The position numbers and the translations under genes were made by a program. A stretch of DNA of 64,000 bases from Allolobophora icterica (lineage: Eukaryota; Annelida; Clitellata; Crassiclitellata; Lumbricidae), in the NCBI GenBank assembly GCA_963556255.1, contig OY744615.1, positions 21,420,696 to 21,484,695 on the forward strand. The letters are read 5' to 3'. Of this stretch, positions 11,231 through 21,132 are shown one piece after another. How positions within the stretch are numbered: position 1 is the first letter of the stretch; every line of letters begins with the position of its first letter. The notes under the pieces were generated by a model. It was not told the origin of the DNA, ran no database searches, and was given only the letters and a program-made list of their open reading frames with translations.

Positions 11231-12904
11231 GTCTGGTGAGGCAGTTAGAGTGGAGGTCCATATTGTAAAAATTACACATTTTAGACTGGATAGGTGCTGC
11301 TAAGATTAAGTCTTTCCACACTGTACAGCCAAATGTGCTAATTTCCACACCAACATACCAAACTTTTAGTCTGCGAAGACGCAGGACTTGTGAGCATACA
11401 GGCTAAATGACAAGTTTTTGCTACAAAGATACCGATGTTGAAGGTTTGCTAACGTCTTTCACGTTTGCATATTCAGGTGGATTGAGAGTTTACTTATAAA
11501 ACTTAGGACTTGCAAGTTGCATGAAGGATTTCTACAGTAAAATGTCGACTTTTATCATGTGAAGCCGCAAGATGTAGAGCTAAAATGAGGCCGTTTATGT
11601 TACAAAGACATTGCAAAGTGTCATCTCTTACGAGGTAAAGTCTGCTGAGAAGAGAGCAAACACACAATTTTTGGAATGCAGAGACGCCTAAGAGTGAAAC
11701 TTAGGTCTTTTAGGAGAGCTGTCGTGAAGGTTTGCAGAGTAAAATGTGAGCTTTTGAGTTGCACTAGCGCTGACCAGGACGGTTTCTATACTAAAATTTA
11801 CAACTTTCTTCGTTTCAATGAAAGATTTGCACGATGATTTGTGTGTTTTAGCTGATCAACATATACAGAAAGGTGAAATATTAACATGGAAAGGTTTAGA
11901 TATCGAGACATATGGCAGGAACGGCTGCATTGCCCAACATTTTACATACACATGTCCAGTTAGCGAACTCTTGCACAAATTTTGAGCTAAAATATCAAAA
12001 CTTATGAAAAAGAATGTGCAATTCTATGCGACGGCCTGATGTTTTAAAGGTTTGAACGCTTCAAAGTAAAGGTAATTGGCAAGCTGAGCTCGCATTCGCA
12101 CGGTTTTGGCTATGTCGTGGAATAAGCGGATTTGTGGAAACTTTAAGTTTTTGGGTGAAATGTAGTTGAAATTGTACATCTTTGGATGATGGAACTGAAA
12201 CATATGAGAGTTCTAACGGATAAAGTATGAGATGTGCGATTGCAAACTTGTGTGAACAGAGTGATTTCCTTTGCAATGCATGTTGCATTTTCAGAGGTTG
12301 ACATATTATTCCTAGAGGTGATTTGTAGGAAGCATCAATCGAAGTACACTTGTAAAATTTTATCATGTCTTGGGCAGTTTGGATGATAGTTCTAGCAAAG
12401 CGTTGGAGCTGCAATTTGATAGAAAACGAGAGGTTTCGCCTGAGAGGAGAGATCTTCTATAGACCTGCAACTTTGCATATTTTCATTCTCAGGAGTTTTT
12501 CAATTGCATGCAAAATAACTAAATACTCAAAGACCCGAGTTGTAGGTTAAAAGCTGATTTATTTCAATAATACAACTTCTATGTCGAGTCACCAAAGTTT
12601 CTCGCACAACATATGGAAATCTATGCTCGACGCCTCAGCCACACACGCTCAGTTTGTTAAAGTCAGCATTTTCGCATAAACGACATTATCAAAGATTTCA
12701 ATGTTACAAGTCCATTTTAAACAATTAAACTTGTCAACATTCCAAATTCATGCGAAACTGGCTCCAACATTTGGCAAAAGTTGTAGAAATGTACACTCAA
12801 AGGTAAAAGACAAAGTTTTGATTCATCATCAACTAATGAAAACCGAACAATATTCTTAGCACTGCGCGATCATTTCTGGCTGTCTTCTTGTCTTTGAACA
12901 TCGG

Positions 12905-12998
12905 TTTAAACATGCGATTACTACCACCGCCACCGCCGCCGCCACCGCAGCCGCCACAGCCACCGCCACCGCCGGCACCGCCGGCGCCGTAGTCGTCA
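12905..12998 (-). repeat. GGN-rich tract at inner end of left arm
   Basis: A GC-rich (GGC/GGT)n tract in an otherwise AT-rich arm. On the minus strand it reads as polyglycine followed by SNRMFKPMFKDKKTARND. The same tract is mirrored in the right arm at 14886-14982, where it is two GGC units longer. The right-hand frame has no ATG before the tract, so I treat this as a simple repeat, not a gene. Confidence 0.7.
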
Positions 12999-13019
12999 CC
13001 TCCAGCGTCACCGATTATT

Positions 13020-14275
13020 TTGAAATTTCCAACCCAAAATTTCAAGTTTCCAAAATTTTAGTTTAAAAAATTTTAGTTTCAAAGTTTTAAAAATTTTTAG
13101 TTTGAAAAATTTTAGTTACAAAGTTTTACAAATTTTTAGTTTCCAAAATTTTTGTTTCAAAGTTTAAAAAATTTCAGTTACAAAGTTTCCAAAATTTTAG
13201 TTTAAAAAATTTTAGTTTCAAAGTTTTAAAAATTTTTAGTTTGAAAAATTTTAGTTACAAAGTTTTACAAATTTTTAGTTTCAAAAATTTTTGTTTCAAA
13301 GTTTAAAAAATTTCAGTTACAAAGTTTTACAAATTTTTAGTTTCAAAAATAATTTTAGTTTTACAAAATTTCAGTTACAAAGTTTTACAAATTTTTAGTT
13401 TCAAAAATTTTAGTTTCAAAGTTTTACAAAATTTTAATCTCAAAGTTTTACAAAGTTTTAGTTTGAAAAATTTTAGTTTCAAAGTTTTATAAATTTTTAG
13501 TTTCAAATATTTTAGTTTGAAAGTTTTACAAAGTTTTAGTTTGAAAAATTTTAGTGTCAAAGTTTTACAAAGTTTTAGTTTGAAAAATTTTAGTTTCAAA
13601 GTTTTACAAAGTTTTAGTCTCAAAGTTTTACAAAGTTTTAGTTTGAAAAATTTTAGTTTCAAAGTTTTATAAATTTTTAGTTTGAAAAATTTTAGTTTTA
13701 AAGTTTTACAAAGTTTTAGTTTGAAAAATTTTAGTTTGAAAGTTTTAAAAATTTTTAGTTTCAAATATTTTAGTTTCAAAGTTTTACAAAATTTTAGTTT
13801 CAAAGTTTTACAAAGTTTTAGTTTGAAAAATTTTAGTGTCAAAGTTTTACAAAGTTTTAGTTTGAAAGTTTAAAAAATTTTAGTCTCAAAGTTTTAAAAA
13901 AAATTTTTTTCAAAAATTTTAGTCTCAAAGTTTTACAAAGTTTTAGTTTGAGAAATTTTAAGGCAAAGTTTCACAAATTTTTAGTTTCAAAGTTTTATAA
14001 ATTTTTAGTTTCAAAAATTTTAGTCTCAAAGTTTTACAAAGTTTTAGTTTGAAAAATTTTAGGTTCAAAGTTTAAAAAAGTTTTGTTTCAAAGTTTTAAA
14101 AATTTTTAGTTTCAAAAATTGTAGTTTCAAAGTTTTAAAAAATTTTAGATTCAAAAATTGTAGTTTCAAAGTTTCAAAAATTTGTAGTTTCAAAAATTTC
14201 AGTTTCAAAGTTTTAAAAATTTGTAGTTTCAATAATTTTTTCACACTTTCAAATTTTCAGTTTCAAAAATTTTTG
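13020..14275. repeat. AT-rich minisatellite, 39-bp higher-order period
   Basis: Short alternating words (AAAGTTTTACAAA, TTTTAGTTT, GAAAAATTTTAG) form an irregular array about 1.25 kb long. In its best part (13375-13842) the period is 39 bp, equal to 13 codons, so the minus strand stays open and reads as repeated KLKFFKLKLCKT. This fills most of the spacer between the palindrome arms. Confidence 0.85.
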
Positions 14276-14627
14276 ATTGAAAAATTTGCGTGCGTCAACA
14301 TCTGTAATACTCGGTAGAGGTCAATAAGAAATTTCAATATTTTATCTGACCAATGGATGTCCAGTTAGCAAGAGTTTGATTTCGTTAAAAGACTTCAACC
14401 ACAGTTCCATTTGGCAGTCTTGTACAATTAGTCAACTCTCTAGTTTACTTAAAAGTATATCGAGAATGTGTTTTAAGGTTGAAAATCACGACATTACTTG
14501 GATGCAAAACAACCTTCCAGGCAGTTGTGAATCTGTTACGTCGGAAGGTGAAGGACTTGATAGAAACGATGGACGTGAAGACCATATTCTAAAGTCTGAC
14601 ACCTCTCATTCTTATCGTCTCATCTGA

Positions 14628-14813
14628 CTTAAGACCGAGAACGAAAAGCTGAAAACTTCATTGATATGCAAACGTTGCAATACTACCCAAGTACAGACGC
14701 TGAATCTACCTTGTTGCCATATAGTTTGCTGTGAGCCCTGTGCAGATGCTATTGACTATTGTCCTCTGTGCTCAGACAGAATTCTCGGGACTGTGAGAAT
14801 TTATATTATTTAA
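14628..14813 (+). pseudogene. IAP/BIRC-type RING finger exon (orphan, probably 3' exon)
   Basis: The open frame encodes a short charged lead (TENEKLKTSLI) and then a C3HC4 RING. Taking the first Cys (codon at 14667) as 1, the ligands are C1, C4, C16, H18, C22, C25, C32 and C35, exactly the XIAP spacing, with the family CPLC and ILGTVRIY tail before a TAA at 14811-14813. In IAPs this RING is the E3 ubiquitin ligase module at the extreme C-terminus. A pyrimidine-rich tract ending in AAG at 14631-14633 could be a 3' splice site, consistent with a last exon. The frame upstream (14328-14624) is open but unlike any IAP and is closed by TGA at 14625-14627. No BIR domain is visible in the window. It could be an orphan exon, a gene fragment captured in the palindrome spacer, or part of a larger spliced gene. 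Confidence 0.75.
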
Positions 14814-17800
14814 AATTCTTCATTACCTGGTGGTCATCGCATACAGCTAAATTGCAACTATTGTAGAAAATGTGTTTGATGTCTATGACGACTACGGCGC
14901 CGGCGGTGCCGGCGGTGGCGGTGGCTGTGGCGGCTGCGGTGGCGGCGGCGGCGGCGGTGGCGGTGGTAGTAATCGCATGTTTAAACCGATGTTCAAAGAC
15001 AAGAAGACAGCCAGAAATGATCGCGCAGTGCTAAGAATATTGTTCGGTTTTCATTAGTTGATGATGAATCAAAACTTTGTCTTTTACCTTTGAGTGTACA
15101 TTTCTACAACTTTTGCCAAATGTTGGAGCCAGTTTCGCATGAATTTGGAATGTTGACAAGTTTAATTGTTTAAAATGGACTTGTAACATTGAAATCTTTG
15201 ATAATGTCGTTTATGCGAAAATGCTGACTTTAACAAACTGAGCGTGTGTGGCTGAGGCGTCGAGCATAGATTTCCATATGTTGTGCGAGAAACTTTGGTG
15301 ACTCGACATAGAAGTTGTATTATTGAAATAAATCAGCTTTTAACCTACAACTCGGGTCTTTGAGTATTTAGTTATTTTGCATGCAATTGAAAAACTCCTG
15401 AGAATGAAAATATGCAAAGTTGCAGGTCTATAGAAGATCTCTCCTCTCAGGCGAAACCTCTCGTTTTCTATCAAATTGCAGCTCCAACGCTTTGCTAGAA
15501 CTATCATCCAAACTGCCCAAGACATGATAAAATTTTACAAGTGTACTTCGATTGATGCTTCCTACAAATCACCTCTAGGAATAATATGTCAACCTCTGAA
15601 AATGCAACATGCATTGCAAAGGAAATCACTCTGTTCACACAAGTTTGCAATCGCACATCTCATACTTTATCCGTTAGAACTCTCATATGTTTCAGTTCCA
15701 TCATCCAAAGATGTACAATTTCAACTACATTTCACCCAAAAACTTAAAGTTTCCACAAATCCGCTTATTCCACGACATAGCCAAAACCGTGCGAATGCGA
15801 GCTCAGCTTGCCAATTACCTTTACTTTGAAGCGTTCAAACCTTTAAAACATCAGGCCGTCGCATAGAATTGCACATTCTTTTTCATAAGTTTTGATATTT
15901 TAGCTCAAAATTTGTGCAAGAGTTCGCTAACTGGACATGTGTATGTAAAATGTTGGGCAATGCAGCCGTTCCTGCCATATGTCTCGATATCTAAACCTTT
16001 CCATGTTAATATTTCACCTTTCTGTATATGTTGATCAGCTAAAACACACAAATCATCGTGCAAATCTTTCATTGAAACGAAGAAAGTTGTAAATTTTAGT
16101 ATAGAAACCGTCCTGGTCAGCGCTAGTGCAACTCAAAAGCTCACATTTTACTCTGCAAACCTTCACGACAGCTCTCCTAAAAGACCTAAGTTTCACTCTT
16201 AGGCGTCTCTGCATTCCAAAAATTGTGTGTTTGCTCTCTTCTCAGCAGACTTTACCTCGTAAGAGATGACACTTTGCAATGTCTTTGTAACATAAACGGC
16301 CTCATTTTAGCTCTACATCTTGCGGCTTCACATGATAAAAGTCGACATTTTACTGTAGAAATCCTTCATGCAACTTGCAAGTCCTAAGTTTTATAAGTAA
16401 ACTCTCAATCCACCTGAATATGCAAACGTGAAAGACGTTAGCAAACCTTCAACATCGGTATCTTTGTAGCAAAAACTTGTCATTTAGCCTGTATGCTCAC
16501 AAGTCCTGCGTCTTCGCAGACTAAAAGTTTGGTATGTTGGTGTGGAAATTAGCACATTTGGCTGTACAGTGTGGAAAGACTTAATCTTAGCAGCACCTAT
16601 CCAGTCTAAAATGTGTAATTTTTACAATATGGACCTCCACTCTAACTGCCTCACCAGACCGTGCAACAGCTTTATGCTGAGAACATTCGTCTAACGAAAG
16701 AAAATTTTATCATGTTAAGGAGCTTCTCAAACTAAAAACCTTCGTTTCACCCACCTTATAGTCTTAAAGTTGTCCACTGTGGTAAACCCCACTGTAAAAC
16801 CCATCGCAATCACAGTCTTTGCAAAGTATAAATTGTAAGTTTAGCATTCAAACTATCGTCGCATGTGTCTGTCGAACTTACAATTTGACGTTTTAGTGAA
16901 CAAACTATCATGGAAATTATGCCTTTTCACCTAAACCCTCTTCTCTCGCGCTCTTCCTCTCTCTCTCTCTCGCGCTCTTCCTCTCTCTCTCGCCCTTCTT
17001 CTCTCCCGTTTCTAAAACCTCTTCTCTCTCGCGCGCGCTCTCTCTCAACAGTCTTACAAACTAAAATTCATAATCTAACATTCGTCTCACACATCTATCG
17101 AAAGAAAATTTTATCATGTTAATGAACTTCTCAAACTAAAAAATCTTCGTTTCAACAACCTTATAGGCTTAAAGTTGTCAACTGGTGTAAAAACCACTGC
17201 AATCGCAATCTTTGCAAAGTATCAATTGTAAGTTTAGCATTCAAACTATCGTCGCTTGTGTCTGCCAAACTTAAAATTTGACATTTTAGTGAACAAACTA
17301 ACATAGAAAGTAGGACTTTTACCCTAAAACCTCTTTTCTCTCCCTCTTCCTCTCTCTCTCTCTCTTCTAAAATCTCTTCTTTCTCCCTCTTCCTCTTCCT
17401 CTCTCTCTCTCCCTCTTCTAAAAACCTCTTCTAAAACCTCTTCTCTCTCGCTCTTCCTCTTCCTCTCTCTCTCTCTCGCACTTCATCTCTCTCACATGCT
17501 CTCAACAGTCTTACAAACTAAAATTCGCAAGCTTAAACTTTCATTCATCATGTCTTTGAAACCGTAAATGTCTTAAGTTTATCGTAGAAGTCGTCATCGC
17601 CTGTGTCTCTTCAAATTACGCGATACCATTTTAGTGTAGAAACAAACATTATGTGCCTTTTCAACCTAGAAAGTGGGACTTTTACCCTCAAACCTCTTCT
17701 CTCTCTCTTCCTCTTCATCTCTCTCTCTCTCGCTCTCTCTCTCTCACTCTTCATCTCCCTCTTCCTCTCTTTCGCTCTTCCTCGACCTCTCTCTCTCTTT

Positions 17801-18691
17801 CTCACCCTCAACAGTCTTACAAACTCAAATTCGTAAGCTTAAACTCTCATTCCACTTGGCTTTGAAACCGAAAATGTCTTAAGTTTATCGTCCAAATCTT
17901 CATCGCACACGTCTCAGTACTCAAGTTTTTAATTTTTACTGCACAGGTTGGTATTTCATACATGTTCAGAGTCGAGAATTCGGAATTTGGTGTGACAGAT
18001 GTCAAACTGTGCGACGTTTCATCCTAAGAGTTGTAATTGAAACATGCAATTCGTCGTCCCATGCAATCTAAAATTCATAAGTTTCCTATTCCACATGTCT
18101 TTGAAAACTTACAGGTCATCAAATTATTGTACAAGTCTTCCGCGTTGGATTATTTTTTCAACTTACTTGTTGAAATTTTACATTGCATGTCAATATTTCG
18201 TGCAACTTAGGAATCGAAAACTTTAGACTTTAGTGTACAAGGGTTCAAACTATATATGTATGTGCATGCGTATATATTTGTAGATATTTCAATGTGTGTA
18301 AACGCATATGAATCGAGAGAATTCAGTTTGAAATCAATGTGAGCTCCAGGTAAAACTGTCCACTCATACAGTCAAAGCTGTGTGTATCATTCTTTCCGAT
18401 TTATGCCTTGGGGCTATTTCATTGTTCACAATAAAAGGGCTGTATGGTGTGTGCATTGGCGCGTGATCGAATGGCCGCACACCTGTGTAAGGGGCGTCTT
18501 CTCCTGTGTGCATTCAATCGAGTCGGACTTTTAATAGATCGAAATATTTAAACTTGACCCTGCAAATGCTGATATGAGGCGATAGCGCCTTCAGTTTCTT
18601 AGCCTCAGCATATGAGGTTTGGTCTATCTCAAAATCATATTCGACATATCTCAATTGACTAGGGTTGAACAGAAGTTTGGATTCAAATTTT

Positions 18692-18765
18692 CTGTCCTGG
18701 TGGGGATTTGAACCATCGACCTCTGGGCTGATAGTCCAACACGCTAACCACTCGGCTATTGAGCA
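18692..18765 (-). mobile_element. tRNA-like head of a SINE (right arm)
   Basis: Mirror copy of 9123-9196, with the A and B boxes preserved on the minus strand. It is part of the inverted duplication and not an independent insertion. Confidence 0.65.
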
Positions 18766-19432
18766 TTCTAAAATAACTCTAATATTTAAAAATTGCTTCA
18801 AGAAATATATAGGGCGCTATACAAATTGGTGAAGTTCAAAATAATTTAAATGTAGGCTCTACGTAAAATTGGTGCAAGAAATATGTTTATTCAACAGCTG
18901 AGATAGGCTGTTCCAATACTATAATTAAAATATCTCGTGTAAGAGTACAAATAAAATTAAAATATATTAAACTATATTAAATATAATTAAAAGAATTACT
19001 CCGAAGGGGTTCCATATTATTATTAAGATGTCAAAATATCGTATTTGTACGAATATAGCTTGTTAGAAATATATTTTTAAATTAACTTAGATTTAATTAT
19101 ATTTTTAAAAAATACGTCGAGCAAGAGTACAACTTTTAATATACATTAGATTATAACATAATATATATTTTAAAAATTTCTACCAAATAGGCTAAGTCAA
19201 TGCCATATTCAAATAAGCCTCGCTGTGCTAGGGCGCTATACAAATTGTTGAAGTTCAAAATAATTTAAATGTAGGCTCTACTTAAAATTTATGTGAGAAA
19301 TAAGTTTATTCAACAGCTGAAATATGCTGCGTCAATAAGATAATTAAAATAACTCGTGTAAGAGTACAAATTAGGTTTCAAATATAATTAAAATATAAAA
19401 GAATTAATTTCGCTAGAGCTAATAGTCTGTCA

Positions 19433-19619
19433 GAGGGGACTGCGCCAGCTTCTGTGGTCGAGCGTCAGGGCCTGCGCCAGCAACTGTGGTCGATCGGAAG
19501 GGAATGCGTCAGAAACTGTGGTCGGACGCTAAAGACTGCTCCAGAACCTGTGGTCGGACGCTAAAGACTGCTTTACCTTCTGTGGTCGGACGCTAAAGAC
19601 TGCTTTACCTTCTGTGGTT
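19433..19619. repeat. 32-33-bp minisatellite in right arm
   Basis: Reverse-complement counterpart of the array at 8269-8455, with unit CTTCTGTGGTCGGACGCTAA plus AGACTGCTTTAC. Confidence 0.85.
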
Positions 19620-19751
19620 ACTTAACTACTTGCAGTGCTTAAATACTGTCCGCTAGCAGTGTTTACGACCCTCCCTGCCGTCACCACTCACCGGTATGGA
19701 AAGCCGACGATATAAAAAAAAGGCTTGTTTCAACATAATATGTGCCGAGTG

Positions 19752-19928
19752 CCGAAGAGTGAGTTGAGTTTAAAATAATTGACAGTTACAACTCAAACTC
19801 ACAGAAAATATGAGTTAACTCAAACTCATAACTCACACTCTTTAAGGTGAGTTAACTCAAACTCATAAATCACAGCAAGTGAGTTAACTCGTGAGTTTAA
19901 ACTCATATGAGTTAACTCATACCCAACA
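19752..19928. repeat. GAGTTAACTC-rich repeat, right side of palindrome
   Basis: Repeated GAGTTAACTC, CAAACTCA and GAGTTTAAACTC words lie about 120 bp outside the right arm. They form the counterpart of 8010-8125. Confidence 0.7.
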
Positions 19929-21132
19929 CTGCCATTCCTGTGCCACCACACAACCGCCATCACCACCGATTATCCACCGTAGTACCCTGCTGTCTCCTCG
20001 GCTTGACCTCCCCGGACTCTGACCTGGCACCGGAACGGATAAGGCGGACATGGCTATTGCGGACTTGATTTGATATAGCGCCGGTAATAAGCTGGTCTCC
20101 CTGACGTGGCTTTGTGTGGCGCTGAGAAATTTCGGAGATTTACATTATTTTACATTTATAAAATTGTATCTCTTAGGCCTACCGACGATTCCTTTAGAGT
20201 AGACCTCTTCTGTTCTCAACGCACCCTTCTGGCCAATATACTTTTGTTAATCGCACGAAATTGTCAGCTGGAACGAGTCATATTTTAAATTTTTTGTAGC
20301 TTGACATGGTTCTTCCATCATCCCTCTTGTCGTCCGCGTCGTTCTTGCACTGACAAAGAATACTTACTAGTTGAGTTTTGAAAAATTAATGCGCTATAAA
20401 AGTCCATCTTTAGCAGTAGAGAACTCGAATGCAAAACACTGAATAAGCTTCCGGAACAAGGTGGTATAACCCTTTTAACGTTAACTCTAAGGTAGGAGAA
20501 GTTGGTTGCGAAATTAAATCTAAATTATTTTGGCTCCCAATCGCACATCCAGATTTGATAACAGGTCCTTTATTTTAAGAAAGACCCATGCTTTATATGT
20601 GTTGCGTTTTTTTAGTCTAAAGTCGTGTATATAGTCTTTGATTACAGTAAAGAGATGGAACGAATTTGGTTAAGATGGCTAGTGTCGCGTTGGCCAGTTC
20701 TGAAGCAATAAGCATTTTTATCATGCACTGCTCAATCTTTTTCCAAATAATAATCCACATATCACTGACTTACCTGTATACATACATGGAAATTTCCGAG
20801 TTAAAAGTATTTGTTAAAAAGTTAAAAGTAACGAACCTTTCGGGATCCTTTTGTCCAACACGTGTGCCGTTTTGTGATTGTATAGCGGCGCCTGCAATTA
20901 TTGTGAACTTCTTCACATCATTGAAGAAGGAAATGCGGATTTAAATAATTCGGCAACCATTTCATCTTTGTTATTAAACTATCTTGAAATACACTACCTC
21001 ATAAAACTTCAGTTTCAAAAGCTGTATTTGGAGACTAACTTCTCTGACTGTTGTAGGCTTTGACTATTTCTTATAAGCTCAGAGTAATTTGTAAAGTATG
21101 GAGTAAAAATACGATGCCAATAATTATTTCAG
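19929..21132 (+). other. RPL6 upstream region with 5' UTR intron acceptor
   Basis: TTTCAG at 21127-21132 abuts the RPL6 ATG, so the first coding exon is preceded by an intron and the transcription start lies further left. I could not identify the untranslated first exon or a convincing pyrimidine-tract (TOP) start. The short open frames here show no recognisable domain. Confidence 0.55.

Larger units (their letters stand above)
8258..12998 (+). repeat. left arm of giant palindrome (4741 bp)
   Basis: This arm is the reverse complement of 14886-19630. Paired coordinates sum to 27888 in the outer part, 27890 after a 2 bp difference in a (GA)n tract near 10411-10427, and 27884 after a 6 bp difference in a (GGC)n tract near 12930-12945. 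No other difference was noticed in the parts compared, and the translated frames are identical. Outer end: AGTAGTTAAG at 8258. Inner end: AGTCGTCA at 12991-12998. From outside in, the arm holds a 32-33 bp minisatellite, AT-rich sequence, a tRNA-derived SINE, diverged 300-400 bp tandem units with (GA)n tracts, unique-looking sequence and a GGC-rich tract. No conventional gene was found. Confidence 0.95.
14886..19630 (-). repeat. right arm of giant palindrome (4745 bp)
   Basis: Inverted copy of 8258-12998. It starts at TGACGACTACGGCG (14886) and ends at CTTAACTACT (19630), after which TGCAGTGCTT diverges from the left flank. The differences noticed from the left arm are +6 bp in (GGC)n and -2 bp in (GA)n. 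All internal features recur in mirror order: GGN tract, (GA)n-rich tandem units at about 16660-17910, SINE head, 32-33 bp minisatellite. Confidence 0.95.

Noticed and set aside
13375..13842. 155-codon minus-strand frame of KLKFFKLKLCKT repeats
   Set aside because: It is produced by the 39 bp period of an AT-rich minisatellite, has no ATG at its listed start that looks used, and no domain.
14872..15057. Polyglycine small protein in the right arm
   Set aside because: The frame begins with GTG after a stop at 14848 and has no ATG before the GGC tract; the left-arm copy has a different N-terminus because it extends into the spacer.
15476..15829. 117-codon frame, mirrored at 12061-12414
   Set aside because: Identical in both arms only because the arms are identical; no recognisable domain, conserved motif or intron signal supports it.
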